Made by a program: the position numbers and the translations under genes
Origin: an uncultured Prevotellaceae bacterium
GTDB taxonomy: Bacteria; Bacteroidota; Bacteroidia; Bacteroidales; Muribaculaceae
NCBI GenBank assembly: GCA_947165675.1
Contig: CAMVBJ010000024.1
Coordinates: forward strand, 1-48,109
Direction: 5' to 3'
DNA length: 48,109 nucleotides
Part shown: in pieces, positions 16,625 through 25,273 of the stretch
How positions within the stretch are numbered: position 1 is the first letter of the stretch
Layout: every line of letters begins with the position of its first letter
The notes under the pieces: model-generated
Told to the model about the DNA's origin: nothing
Databases searched by the model: none
Seen by the model: only the letters and a program-made list of their open reading frames with translations

Positions 16625-18250
16625 TTACTTCATACTCTCGACATACTTGCGCAGCGAGGTGTTGTCGGGATCGTACTCAAGCCACTTCTGGTAGTATCCC
16701 TTGGCTGTAGCCTTGTCTCCCTTGTTGAAGTAGTAGGTAGCGAGGTAGTTGTAGGCATACTTGTAATAGCGTGCGTAGTCGGCCTTATTCTCCTTGCCGT
16801 CGAGAATGCTGATCAATTCATTGTAAGCGGCCAGCGCAGCACCCGTGTTGTTGTCACCCTCACGGAATTTAGCAATTTTAGCCTTCTGGTTCACAATCTG
16901 CACATTGCCGGGAACCAGCTTGTCAACCTCATCCACATACTTCTGGGACTTAGTAAGAGCATCGGCCTTGGTAGCGGCATCCAGGCTATCGGTGCTGGCA
17001 ATGCCCAGGTAGTAGTTGGACAACGTGAAGAGGTCATTAGACTTGTTATTGCCACTATCCACCAGTCGCTGGTAATACTCTGCAGCCTTTACAAAATTCT
17101 CGGTATCGGCATAACTATCACCCATGTAGCGAATCAGATCCACATTGTTGGGGTTGAGCTCAAGGGCCTTCTCATAGGCTGCAATTGCTTCCTCGGGATG
17201 ATTAGCGTTCTGGAGAGCAATACCATAATCAGTATAATCACGTACCTCGTAGCTGGAACCCTTGGGGAGCACATTGGCAAAAAACGAACGTCCTGCTTCA
17301 ACGGCCTCGGGCCACTTCTCGAGTTGAATGAGGTTGTAGAGCTGCATACGCTTCATGTAGAACACCTTCTCATCGGCAGGGTTGAGCTTGTTAACAAGGC
17401 TGGTAGCCAGGTTAAGCGACTCCTGATACTTCTCACCGAAGAACAACAGCTGAACATAACGCACCTCGTCTTGAGCAAAGTGGTTGGGGTTCTTGATATA
17501 TTTGCCATACTGCTCAGCTGCCTTGGCACCTAAGTTGTCGGCGTAGTACTTCTCGGCGAGCTCACGCTGAACCAGCGCCGAGTTGGGCACCTTGACCTGC
17601 AACTCCTCGAGGCGCTCAATAGCCATTGAGGGATTCACGTTGAAGTAGGTGTTGGCATACTTTACATAGGCCTCAATATTGTTGGGATCCTTGTCAAAAG
17701 CCAACTCATAGATTCCAGCTGCATTGCCCCAGTCCTTCTTGTCGGCCTTGGTATCAGCTTCAAAGATGTAGCTGTCGGGGTCATCGGCATTCCACTTACG
17801 GGCGTTCTTGATGCACTTCTCGATGTCCTTAGCATAGGTGGTGGGGTTTGCATCATAGTATGCACGAGCAATTTCCATCTCAAGCTTTGAGTCCTTCTTG
17901 GACAGCTTGCGTGCCTTCTCGAGCAGAGCCTTCACTTCGCCGCCGTTCTTGAGTGCGATAGCTGCCTGACCCACATAGTTGTAGGGATTCATGGCATCGG
18001 CAGCAATACCCTTCTCAAAGTTGGCTGCGGCACCAGCTACATTGCCCTGGTGCAGAGCAATCTGACCGAGATAGTAGTAGGCTTCGGCCTTGTCGGTGGT
18101 AGCAGCATTTAAGTTGCGCTCCAACAACTCCTTGGCATTGTCCAACTTGTCAACCTTGTAGTACTCAATACCGTCTTTGTAGCCTTGTGCGTTGGCTACC
18201 AGCGATGCACCCATCAACATGAGTGATGCAAATAAGAATTTCCTTTTCAT
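16625..18250 (-). CDS. Exported tetratricopeptide-repeat protein
   Basis: A 541-aa protein with a signal peptide (cleavage after ANAQ, residue 22) and a chain of TPR-type helical pairs throughout. Examples are AEAYYYLGQIALHQGNVAGAAANFEKGI near residues 55-85, ALQNANHPEEAIAAYEKALELNPNNVDLIRYMGDSY near 350-385, and the last repeat YYFNKGDKATAKGYYQKWLEYDPDN. TPR arrays act as protein-binding scaffolds, and the location should be periplasmic. It follows the PstS-like lipoprotein gene on the same strand. In other Bacteroidales I recall this pair next to exbB/exbD-type energy-coupling genes, but none are visible here. A scaffold for an envelope complex is an inference. Confidence 0.85.
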   Translation of the reverse strand: MKRKFLFASLMLMGASLVANAQGYKDGIEYYKVDKLDNAKELLERNLNAATTDKAEAYYYLGQIALHQGNVAGAAANFEKGIAADAMNPYNYVGQAAIALKNGGEVKALLEKARKLSKKDSKLEMEIARAYYDANPTTYAKDIEKCIKNARKWNADDPDSYIFEADTKADKKDWGNAAGIYELAFDKDPNNIEAYVKYANTYFNVNPSMAIERLEELQVKVPNSALVQRELAEKYYADNLGAKAAEQYGKYIKNPNHFAQDEVRYVQLLFFGEKYQESLNLATSLVNKLNPADEKVFYMKRMQLYNLIQLEKWPEAVEAGRSFFANVLPKGSSYEVRDYTDYGIALQNANHPEEAIAAYEKALELNPNNVDLIRYMGDSYADTENFVKAAEYYQRLVDSGNNKSNDLFTLSNYYLGIASTDSLDAATKADALTKSQKYVDEVDKLVPGNVQIVNQKAKIAKFREGDNNTGAALAAYNELISILDGKENKADYARYYKYAYNYLATYYFNKGDKATAKGYYQKWLEYDPDNTSLRKYVESMK

Positions 18251-18305
18251 CGTAGTAACAATTTATTGTTAATATCTGTTTTATAATTTCATTCTGTCAT
18301 GTAAA

Positions 18306-18330
18306 TTGCAATTCTCGTGCCAAATTGCAA
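18306..18330. promoter_or_regulatory. 8-bp inverted repeat between PstS-like and TPR genes
   Basis: TTGCAATT (18306-18313) and AATTGCAA (18323-18330) form a perfect inverted repeat with a 9-nt centre, between the stop of the PstS-like gene and the TPR start. It could be a weak hairpin or an operator. No T-run follows. Confidence 0.35.
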
Positions 18331-18332
18331 AC

Positions 18333-19313
18333 TCATTGAATTTCAACATATCTCACAGGCTCAGCAGCAGGGAGAATTCCCGTCTGGAGTATGATCTTCT
18401 GGCCGATTACACCTGTGAGGAAGGTAAAGAATCCATGATCGAGCATACCATTATAGGATGCATCAATGGCCCAGATGGTTCGTACCAGGGGATAGTCACC
18501 GCTGTTGATGTGGGCTTGATAAGGCTTCACACCTTGTACCTGGTCATCGCCACGCAGAGGCATGACCTTAATGCGGTCGGTGAAGTCGATGACACTCACC
18601 TCATTTTTTGTCTTTAGCTCTTCATACTTCTCGGCAATAGGAATCTCGGCAGATTTCAAGTCACTGGTAATCCAGCTCACACCGATAAATCCAATCACGT
18701 TCTTGTACTGCTCAACAGCATCGAACACGTCGCGGCTCGACTTGCGGGCATACACATTAGGACCAAAATTGCCACCGTTGAGGAATTTGTCTTTCATGTA
18801 ATGAACAACCCCTGTACCAGAGCCGTCAAACATCACCTTGATTGTATCATTCTTCAGTTTGGTGGGGAATACTTCACCCCAGCGTTTTACCTTGCCAGTG
18901 AAAATATCACGAAGGTCGTCCATCGACAGTTCGTCAATGTCGTTCTGTTTATTGACAATCACCGCAATGGCATCAACGGCAATCATCTTGGTACGGTAAC
19001 CACGGCCCAGCTTCTTGAGACTTTCCTTCTGTTCGCGAGTCAAGTCATGTGAGATAATAATCAGATCCACCTTGTTCTTGAACAAGGAATCCAGGGCATC
19101 GTGTTCGTTGATGTATTCGGGCATAATGCTTGCCTCAGGATACTGGTACTCAAACACAGCGATTTCCTGTTCCAGCACACTCTGGAAAGATTCTTCACAC
19201 ATGATTCGTGCCAGACCACGGGTGCTCGTGCTCTTGGGACGTTGGTCTCCACAAGAAGCCATCACCATGACAAGCAACAGTAACAGAGTTGCAATATTAC
19301 TTCTTTTGATCAT
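18333..19313 (-). CDS. PstS-like substrate-binding lipoprotein
   Basis: The start chosen is the ATG at 19313 (protein MIKRSNIATLLLLLVMVMASC...), because it opens directly onto a lipoprotein signal with a lipobox cysteine. The longer frame to 19535 encodes an unconvincing leader that overlaps the upstream gene out of frame. The mature protein of about 305 aa has the periplasmic binding protein fold of phosphate-type binders: VDLIIISHDLTREQ, VNKQNDIDELSMDDLRDIFTGKVKRWGEV and MFDGSGTGVVHYMKD. The ATG lies 17 nt inside the upstream gene's 3' end. No pstCAB permease genes are near, so classical phosphate uptake is unlikely. A signalling or energy-coupling role with the TPR protein is a guess. Confidence 0.82.
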   Translation of the reverse strand: MIKRSNIATLLLLLVMVMASCGDQRPKSTSTRGLARIMCEESFQSVLEQEIAVFEYQYPEASIMPEYINEHDALDSLFKNKVDLIIISHDLTREQKESLKKLGRGYRTKMIAVDAIAVIVNKQNDIDELSMDDLRDIFTGKVKRWGEVFPTKLKNDTIKVMFDGSGTGVVHYMKDKFLNGGNFGPNVYARKSSRDVFDAVEQYKNVIGFIGVSWITSDLKSAEIPIAEKYEELKTKNEVSVIDFTDRIKVMPLRGDDQVQGVKPYQAHINSGDYPLVRTIWAIDASYNGMLDHGFFTFLTGVIGQKIILQTGILPAAEPVRYVEIQ

Positions 19314-19629
19314 CACTATTGTCGGTTTTGTTGACTTTAATTCCTTCTTTATTATAGGTAGTATAGCCCGGTTCCTCTTCGGAGTCAACATCGTCATACT
19401 TGCGCATTCCGTAGGAATGTTCCCCTTTGAATTCACGATAGCCACGATAGAGACCATATATGCCAAACACCAATGCGAAGAACCAACGGATAGCGTTCCA
19501 CATGGGCGTTTCGGTCCAGCCAAAGACATTTTCAATCAAGAGCCATGACATTCCCAAGTACACCAAGACCATGAAAATGCCAAAAAAAAGCTTCAGACTT
19601 TGGACCATGCTTGATTGTCTGTTGTTCAT
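19297..19629 (-). CDS. Small two-helix membrane protein
   Basis: A 110-aa protein with two hydrophobic segments (about residues 10-32 and 44-62) and a polar, acidic C-terminal tail ending in KTDNSDDQKK. No known domain is recognised with certainty. It overlaps the PstS-like gene start by 17 nt and so is translationally linked to it. It is likely the first gene of the three-gene minus-strand cluster. A -7-like element (TAACTTTG, minus strand, 19701-19708) lies upstream. Confidence 0.7.
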   Translation of the reverse strand: MNNRQSSMVQSLKLFFGIFMVLVYLGMSWLLIENVFGWTETPMWNAIRWFFALVFGIYGLYRGYREFKGEHSYGMRKYDDVDSEEEPGYTTYNKEGIKVNKTDNSDDQKK

Positions 19630-19700
19630 ATCTAATCAAATAAATTCGATTTCTCGCTTTAGACTAACTAAATAAAAAAACGTTTATAACTATCAAACGA

Positions 19701-19708
19701 CAAAGTTA
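19701..19708 (-). promoter_or_regulatory. Putative -7 element of the PstS-like cluster
   Basis: CAAAGTTA on the plus strand reads TAACTTTG on the minus strand. The -33 is not convincing. The predicted leader to 19629 is about 70 nt. Confidence 0.45.
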
Positions 19709-19843
19709 ACATTTTATCCTGATTTGAGGTGTTAAATTTATAAAAATTGTTCAAATCGCTTATCAAAAAATGGAAATGCGATCAAGTTGATATACGTCAT
19801 TTTAAAAAAAATCGACAGAAAACTGTATATTTTCAAGAAAAAG

Positions 19844-19874
19844 TTGCCCAATTGGAAAATAGATTGTATATTTG
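19844..19874 (+). promoter_or_regulatory. Orphan plus-strand promoter
   Basis: TTG at 19844-19846, a 20-nt spacer, then TATATTTG at 19867-19874. This is a full match to the Bacteroidetes pattern with the same spacing as three other promoters here. No plus-strand gene follows; a terminator comes about 70 nt later. Confidence 0.65.
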
Positions 19875-19878
19875 CAAA

Positions 19879-19951
19879 ACCTTAAATCAAACTTTTATTC
19901 ATACTATTTTTTCCTAGGGCACCTTCGTTGTGAAACGAAGTGCTTTTTTTT
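19879..19951 (+). ncRNA. Candidate small RNA of about 70 nt
   Basis: The interval starts just after the promoter at 19844-19874. It has an unstructured AT-rich 5' part with no ATG, then a hairpin (GCACCTTCGTT with AACGAAGTGC, one bulged base, 19919-19943) and eight T residues (19944-19951). This is the classic layout of an independent terminated small RNA. Targets are unknown. It lies between the divergent ends of the PstS-like cluster and yitT, both on the opposite strand. Confidence 0.5.
19919..19951 (+). terminator. Intrinsic terminator, plus strand
   Basis: The stem GCAC(C)TTCGTT / AACGAAGTGC with a GTGA loop is followed by eight T. The T-run exists only on the plus strand, so it does not serve the minus-strand genes on either side. 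Confidence 0.8.
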
Positions 19952-19970
19952 GGTTGCATGATAATAACAG

Positions 19971-20006
19971 AAGAGCCCAGCACCCCCAATGTGGCACCCG
20001 GCTCTT
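19971..20006 (-). terminator. Weak hairpin after yitT
   Basis: AAGAGCC (19971-19977) and GGCTCTT (20000-20006) pair around a 22-nt loop, about 40 bp beyond the yitT stop. The minus strand continues with a modest T-rich stretch (CTGTTATTAT), so termination is possible but not strong. Confidence 0.4.
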
Positions 20007-20042
20007 ACTATAATAAAAAAGGTTTAGGATTTCTCGTTCAGA

Positions 20043-21005
20043 TTACTCCACAGGCAAGGCACGGAAGCCTGTACCCAAAATTTCGGAACTCTCCATGATG
20101 TTAACAAACGCATGCGGGTCGATATGATAGAGTGCCGAGCGCAGCTTAATCATGTCAGATCGATCAAGAGTCACATAGACCATTTTTCTTTCCTTGCCCT
20201 CATAGAGGCCACTACCAGTGATACAGGTTCCACCACGCTTGATGTCGTTGATGATATAATCACGGATGGGTTCAGGATCATCGGTAATGATAAACATGGT
20301 CTTATAAGTCTTCATACCATCAACAACAAGGTCGATGACCTTGCCCTCGATGAAGATGATTAGAATCGAGTAAATGGGCAGGCGGATGTCACCAAAGGCA
20401 ATGAGCGTGCTCAAGGTGATAATGCCATCAACAATCATCACTAAGGTGCCTAAAGAAATGTGGGTGTACTTATGCAGAATCATAGATATGATATCTGATC
20501 CACCACTGGTCGCACCCGAACGGAAAATCAAGCCGATGGCAACGCCATAGATAATACCTGCTACAACCGTATTGAGAAAATAGTCGGGCTGAAACCAACC
20601 GCCATGATGAGGAATCTCGACCATCGACTTAACCATCGACGGGTCAACAGTAGAAACGATAGCACCATCATGAATGACGGGATTATAGCCCCACGCGGTC
20701 TCAAGCAAAAAAGTAAACAGGAAAATCAATGCAGTCGAAACAATGGTCTTGATACCGAATTTCGGTCCCAATATCCAAGTTCCGATGATGAGCAATGGCA
20801 CATCCATACAGATGGCATAGAGTGAAATCTTCCAAGGCCACAGGGTGTTGAACACGTTACTCAGACCATAGGTTCCACCAGGCGCCATCAAATAAGGGTT
20901 AACAAACATGACATCGCCAATAGCAAACAAGGCACTGCCAATCACGAGTAGCAAGTAAGCCCACACTTCACGCCACAACTTTCTTTTAGGGTCAATGTTC
21001 AGCAT
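20043..21005 (-). CDS. YitT-family membrane protein
   Basis: A 320-aa protein with about five or six membrane helices in the first 210 residues, carrying the family stretches GDVMFVNPYLMAPGGTYGLSN, YGVAIGLIFRSGATSGGSDI and SLGTLVMIVDGII. A soluble C-terminal domain of the DUF2179 type follows (MFIITDDPEPIRDYIINDIKRGGTCITGSGLY...). The family occurs widely in Firmicutes and Bacteroidetes. Its transported substrate is not established. It lies 78 bp after proS on the same strand and may be the last gene of the tsaB to yitT cluster. Confidence 0.9.
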   Translation of the reverse strand: MLNIDPKRKLWREVWAYLLLVIGSALFAIGDVMFVNPYLMAPGGTYGLSNVFNTLWPWKISLYAICMDVPLLIIGTWILGPKFGIKTIVSTALIFLFTFLLETAWGYNPVIHDGAIVSTVDPSMVKSMVEIPHHGGWFQPDYFLNTVVAGIIYGVAIGLIFRSGATSGGSDIISMILHKYTHISLGTLVMIVDGIITLSTLIAFGDIRLPIYSILIIFIEGKVIDLVVDGMKTYKTMFIITDDPEPIRDYIINDIKRGGTCITGSGLYEGKERKMVYVTLDRSDMIKLRSALYHIDPHAFVNIMESSEILGTGFRALPVE

Positions 21006-21083
21006 TATTGTTATGTGATATCTAATGAATATAGGTGGCGGCTATCAAAATGAGCTACCGCCACCCAATAACTTGATTATTGA

Positions 21084-22565
21084 CTAATAGTTGCGGGCAA
21101 AGATCACACGACGATGGCTGGGTTTGCCAGTGTAGATACACTTACCTTCTTCATCGGGGGCGTCCATGGGGATACAGCGGATAGTCGCCTTGGTCTCTTC
21201 CTTGATTTTCTCCTCGGTCTCGGTTGTGCCGTCCCAGTGAGCAAGAATGAAACCACCCTTCTCAATCTGTTCCTTGAACTCGTCCCAGGTGTCCACCTTG
21301 CAGGTCATCTCCTCGCGATGATGCAAAGCCTTGTTAAAGATATTCTGCTGTATTTCCTCAAGCAATGCCTGGACACGGTTCTCGATGCCTGCAAGCTGCT
21401 CGCTGCTCTTCTCAAGCGTGTCGCGACGCATGACCTCAACGGTGCCGGCTTCAATATCACGAGCACCCAGAACAAGACGAACGGGCACACCCTTCAGCTC
21501 GTAATCGGCGAACTTGAAGCCAGGACGCTTGTTGTCGGCATTATCATATTTTACTGAAATGCCCATGCCACGCAGGTTGTTAACAATGGGTTCTACCACC
21601 TTGTTGACCTGTTCGAGCTGGTCGTTGGTCTTATAAACGGGAATAATGACAACCTGAATAGGAGCCAAATGGGGTGGCAGCACCAGGCCATTGTCATCGC
21701 TGTGGGTCATGATCAGTGCACCCATCAAGCGCGTCGAGACGCCCCATGAAGTAGCCCATACGTCCTGCAACTTATTATCCTTATCGATAAACTTCACGTC
21801 GAATGCTTTAGCAAAGTTCTGACCCAAGAAATGGCTGGTACCAGACTGAAGAGCCTTACCATCCTGCATCATAGCTTCGATGGTGTAGGTCTCAAGGGCT
21901 CCGGCAAAGCGTTCATGAGGAGTTTTGACGCCCTTAATAACAGGAAGTGCCATATACTTCTCAGCAAAGTCAGCATAAACGTTCAACATCTCGATAGCCT
22001 TTGCTTCGGCCTCTTCCTTGGTGGCATGAGCCGTGTGGCCCTCTTGCCAGAGGAATTCGGCGGTACGAAGGAACAGACGGGTACGCATCTCCCAACGGAA
22101 GACATTGCACCACTGATTGATGAGTAATGGCAGGTCACGATAGCTATTGATCCAATTGCGGTAAGTATTCCAGATAATGGTCTCGCTGGTAGGACGAATC
22201 ACCAGTTCCTCTTCAAGGCGAGCCGAAGGGTCAACGACAACGCCCTTGCCCTGAGGATCATTCATCAAGCGGTAATGGGTAACCACGGCACATTCCTTGG
22301 CAAAGCCTTCTACATGGTCAGCTTCACGGCTCAGAAATGATTTCGGTATAAGCAGGGGGAAATATGCGTTTTGCACGCCAGTCGCTTTGAACATGTCATC
22401 AAGTTGACGCTGCATCTTCTCCCAGATAGCATAACCGTAAGGCTTAATGACCATGCAACCGCGCACTGCCGATTGCTCGGCCAGATCGGCTTTCACTACC
22501 AGTTCATTATACCATTGAGAGTAATTATCGGCTCTCTTAGTTAAATCTTTAAGCTCTTTTGCCAT
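21084..22565 (-). CDS. proS: Prolyl-tRNA synthetase, archaeal/eukaryotic type
   Basis: It charges tRNA(Pro) with proline. The 493-aa length and motif order fit the short ProS type without the bacterial editing insertion: [47 protein letters not shown] (class II motif 2), the anticodon-binding part ([12 protein letters not shown]...), and the C-terminal end RRVIFARNY, whose terminal Tyr is typical of this group. It lies 39 bp after the OmpA-like gene. The reading frame is complete with no odd insertions. Confidence 0.96.
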   Translation of the reverse strand: MAKELKDLTKRADNYSQWYNELVVKADLAEQSAVRGCMVIKPYGYAIWEKMQRQLDDMFKATGVQNAYFPLLIPKSFLSREADHVEGFAKECAVVTHYRLMNDPQGKGVVVDPSARLEEELVIRPTSETIIWNTYRNWINSYRDLPLLINQWCNVFRWEMRTRLFLRTAEFLWQEGHTAHATKEEAEAKAIEMLNVYADFAEKYMALPVIKGVKTPHERFAGALETYTIEAMMQDGKALQSGTSHFLGQNFAKAFDVKFIDKDNKLQDVWATSWGVSTRLMGALIMTHSDDNGLVLPPHLAPIQVVIIPVYKTNDQLEQVNKVVEPIVNNLRGMGISVKYDNADNKRPGFKFADYELKGVPVRLVLGARDIEAGTVEVMRRDTLEKSSEQLAGIENRVQALLEEIQQNIFNKALHHREEMTCKVDTWDEFKEQIEKGGFILAHWDGTTETEEKIKEETKATIRCIPMDAPDEEGKCIYTGKPSHRRVIFARNY

Positions 22566-22604
22566 TGTAGTAATCTGCTTTATAATATATAAAAAAATGT
22601 GTTG

Positions 22605-23255
22605 TTATTTCTCTTTAGCAATGTGACTGATGTTGATGATGCCTTTTTTGGCCTGCTGCAACATCGTTTTCTCGGGAACGAGAAAAATCTCCAGACGGCG
22701 ATTGCGCTTACGGTTCTCGACCGAGTTATTGTCAACCACAGGGTCGGTCTCGCCTAAAGCATAGGGCACCACATAATCCACACTACCGTTCTCATCAAAC
22801 CAGTCGAATATCGCATTGACACGTTGACGGCTCAAGTTGAGGGTATATTCCGAACTGCCAGTGTTATCGCTGTGCATGACAAGCAGCAACTTGTAGAAAC
22901 CTGGATTCTTAATCATCCTCAAGAACGGTTTGAGCTGGGCTTCACCTAATGTCGACAGGGCTGTGTCATTAGGCTCAAACAACTGGCTGGCGGGTATAGT
23001 GATAACAATGACCTCATCATCACGCATGATTTCCACCTCATAGTTTGAACGCTTGAAAGCAACAGCCATGTCATACTGGAAGTCTTGTATCTTTTCAGCC
23101 TGTTTACTGTTCTTGATTTCAGGGGTTGCCAAGTTTTCGTCAAGTGACAATTCATAGATATCTTCCTCCTTATCCCTGGCATTTAGTTCCTGGGGAGATA
23201 GCAGGAAAATTAAGATTGGCAGCAACAGGATAATATGTGATAATATTCGATTCAT
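22605..23255 (-). CDS. OmpA-C-like envelope protein
   Basis: A 216-aa exported protein. It has a signal peptide (hydrophobic residues about 7-21, likely cleavage near NARD), then a linker, then an OmpA/MotB-like peptidoglycan-binding domain. That domain contains LVMHSDNTGSSEYTLNLSRQRVNAIFDWF and the ending ENRKRNRRLEIFLVP, which is the diagnostic NRR-I/V pattern. The domain usually anchors outer-membrane or periplasmic proteins to peptidoglycan. There is no beta-barrel part, so it is a stand-alone binder. It is placed between rimM (15 bp) and proS (39 bp), probably in one transcript. Confidence 0.85.
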   Translation of the reverse strand: MNRILSHIILLLPILIFLLSPQELNARDKEEDIYELSLDENLATPEIKNSKQAEKIQDFQYDMAVAFKRSNYEVEIMRDDEVIVITIPASQLFEPNDTALSTLGEAQLKPFLRMIKNPGFYKLLLVMHSDNTGSSEYTLNLSRQRVNAIFDWFDENGSVDYVVPYALGETDPVVDNNSVENRKRNRRLEIFLVPEKTMLQQAKKGIINISHIAKEK

Positions 23256-23270
23256 AGTTAATAAAACGGA

Positions 23271-23807
23271 TTATTCGTTCAGGTCAAGAAGGCCTTGGGG
23301 CAAATCCATGACCATCACATTCTTGTCTAAATCAAATTCCACAATCAACTCGTCGGTAGCAGGAACCAAGAGTTCTCTGTCATCACAATCAACGATGAAG
23401 ATGGCATTTTCAGTCTGCTCATCGACATCAATGATTTCCCCTACCCGCTGCCCATCAATGCCTCGAAGTTCAAAGCCGATGAAGTAATCCAGTGGATAAC
23501 CGTCGGCATCGGCGTCGAGACTCTCACGCTGGTAGTCCCGCTTGAGGGCATAAATGGCATGGTTAACAAGACGTGACACGTCTTTTTCATTCTCGATGCC
23601 ATCAATCGTGAGCAATACGGTCTCTTGAGTCTTGGGACGACACGAGTTGACAAAGAACGGCACCATGATGCCATCAATGTCACTTACCAAGCAAGATAGA
23701 TCCCTCAACGTGTTGATGTCCACATCGATAGTCGCTGAGATTTCTCCAGCGACGCCATGTGGCTTGTTGTATCTGCCTATCTCAATTAATTCGTCCCTCT
23801 TAATCAT
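23271..23807 (-). CDS. rimM: Ribosome maturation factor RimM
   Basis: RimM helps assemble the head of the 30S ribosomal subunit. The 178-aa protein has the normal layout: an N-terminal beta-barrel (IGRYNKPHGVAGEISA, the family start motif) and a C-terminal PRC-barrel (FIGFELRGIDGQRVGEIIDVDEQTENAIFIV...LVPATDELIVEFDLDKNVMVMDLPQGLLDL). It lies 12 bp after the DUF4290 gene. In other Bacteroidales I recall murA lying between these two; here they are directly joined. Confidence 0.95.
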   Translation of the reverse strand: MIKRDELIEIGRYNKPHGVAGEISATIDVDINTLRDLSCLVSDIDGIMVPFFVNSCRPKTQETVLLTIDGIENEKDVSRLVNHAIYALKRDYQRESLDADADGYPLDYFIGFELRGIDGQRVGEIIDVDEQTENAIFIVDCDDRELLVPATDELIVEFDLDKNVMVMDLPQGLLDLNE

Positions 23808-23819
23808 GACAAGTACTGG

Positions 23820-24425
23820 TTATTTCTTTTTCTTCTTCTTGCCCGTGTTCTGAACAGGCTTCACGACCTGATATTCATGCAGGTGGTGGGTTTCGGGGTC
23901 AAGCCTAATGGATCCATGGCTATAGTAGGCCATGTCCTTGAAGATCTTGGCATCATCCACATCCTCATTATTGATTTGATAGATGAGCTTCTTCATGTGA
24001 TTGGCCAGCAGCATGACAAGTGCATCACGCTCCTCACCCTCGGGATAGGTCGCGGCACGTTCAATCATGCGCTCGATGTTCTTGCCATAATGGCGGAATT
24101 TAATGGGTTCCAACTCGTAGGGGATGGGATCAGGCTTGGTGTCCAAGTTTTCTTCCCTAATGATGTCTTCAAAGGGGAAATCCACATCGAGGGAGAATCC
24201 GCTCATGATCATGAGGTGATCCCACAACTTGTGCTGGTAGTCGGCTTCGGTACGCAATTGCGGGAACATATTAGCCATGTTCTGCACTATGGTGAAAGCG
24301 CAACGTGTACGCTCACCACGGTCTTCAATTGTCAAGCAATGGTCAACCATCTGCTGAATGTTGCGGCCATACTCGGGCAACACAAGCTTCTTGAGTAATG
24401 AATTATATGTTAACATAATCTGCAA
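23820..24425 (-). CDS. DUF4290 protein
   Basis: A 201-aa, mostly helical, soluble protein matching the conserved Bacteroidetes family of unknown function: LVLPEYGRNIQQMVDHCLTIEDRGERTRCAFTIV near the start, PFKFEDI-like FPFEDIIREENL in the middle and FRHYGKNIERMIERA later. It ends in a run of six lysines. The family normally sits beside murA and rimM, which hints at a cell-wall or ribosome link. Its location is expected to be cytoplasmic. Confidence 0.88.
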   Translation of the reverse strand: MQIMLTYNSLLKKLVLPEYGRNIQQMVDHCLTIEDRGERTRCAFTIVQNMANMFPQLRTEADYQHKLWDHLMIMSGFSLDVDFPFEDIIREENLDTKPDPIPYELEPIKFRHYGKNIERMIERAATYPEGEERDALVMLLANHMKKLIYQINNEDVDDAKIFKDMAYYSHGSIRLDPETHHLHEYQVVKPVQNTGKKKKKK

Positions 24426-24483
24426 AAATAATATTTTTTTTCAAATTGCGGATAACCATGTCCGCAATTTCGAGTCCAAGCCA

Positions 24484-25188
24484 TTACAAGTTGAGTACCG
24501 GATTCTTTGGCTTAGTTGCTTGAAACTCCTTGAGATAAAGGGGGGTGCTATAAGCCACATCAATGAACTGTTGTTCACGCCATGCGCGCTCGGCAAGCGC
24601 CATCATGTCAACGGCTACGGGCTTGACACCGCTGATGAATCTCAAGCGATCATGGGTGAGCAATTGATGCGCCTTATCGCTGCCGTTACCCATCACAACA
24701 AGGTTATAGCCTTGCTCCAGAAAATCGCTGAACGAATGTTCGTCAAGAATCAAAGCCTGAGGCTCCATCACCTCTTCAAGAGCGGAATTGTAGACCGCCG
24801 TATAAACCTCCATGCGACGGGCATCAATCATCGGGACATAGAGCGCTTTGTCATCATCAATATAGTGGTTGAACATAGTGCTCACCGTGAGTAATTGCAG
24901 CGTGTTTACTCCTATCAGAGGCACATTGAGACCAAAAGACAGCCCCTTGGCCTCACTCAGGCCGATGCGCAATCCCGTGTAAGAACCAGGACCGATGCTC
25001 ACAGCGATGGCATCCAACCTAATTTCACGTGAACGTGCATATTCAAGCATGTCTTTCACATATAAGCTCAACAACGTGGCATGGGTCTGTCCATCATAGT
25101 TTTCACGATGGTCCATCACCTGTCCCTCGCTGGTTAGCGCCACCGAACAAACCTCGGTAGATGTCTCTATGTTCAGGATATTAGCCAT
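24484..25188 (-). CDS. tsaB: tRNA threonylcarbamoyladenosine biosynthesis protein TsaB
   Basis: TsaB partners TsaD in making the universal t6A37 modification of ANN-decoding tRNAs. The 234-aa protein has the ASKHA-fold signature ANILNIETSTEVCSVALT at the start, the GPGSYTGLRIGLSEAKGL motif near residue 67-84, and MIDARRMEVYTAVY in the middle. It lacks the zinc-binding HxxxH of TsaD, as expected. It is the first gene of the minus-strand housekeeping cluster, with a TACCTTTG -7 element about 22 bp upstream. Confidence 0.95.
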   Translation of the reverse strand: MANILNIETSTEVCSVALTSEGQVMDHRENYDGQTHATLLSLYVKDMLEYARSREIRLDAIAVSIGPGSYTGLRIGLSEAKGLSFGLNVPLIGVNTLQLLTVSTMFNHYIDDDKALYVPMIDARRMEVYTAVYNSALEEVMEPQALILDEHSFSDFLEQGYNLVVMGNGSDKAHQLLTHDRLRFISGVKPVAVDMMALAERAWREQQFIDVAYSTPLYLKEFQATKPKNPVLNL

Positions 25189-25209
25189 TTCCTCTATCTA
25201 AAAAACGCG

Positions 25210-25260
25210 CAAAGGTACAAAATAGTTTTTAGTTAACAGTTTTTAGTTCATAGATTTTTA
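25210..25260 (-). promoter_or_regulatory. tsaB -7 element and 14-bp tandem repeat
   Basis: CAAAGGTA at 25210-25217 reads TACCTTTG on the minus strand. Just upstream of it (25224-25260) lies a tandem of AGTTTTTAGTTAAC and AGTTTTTAGTTCAT followed by a partial third unit. The tandem would occupy the spacer and -33 region. Confidence 0.55.
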
Positions 25261-25273
25261 GCAAAATGTGGAT

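Noticed and set aside
18333-19535. Longer 400-aa start for the PstS-like gene
   Set aside because: The extra 74 residues overlap the upstream membrane-protein gene out of frame and hide the lipoprotein signal, which begins cleanly at 19313.
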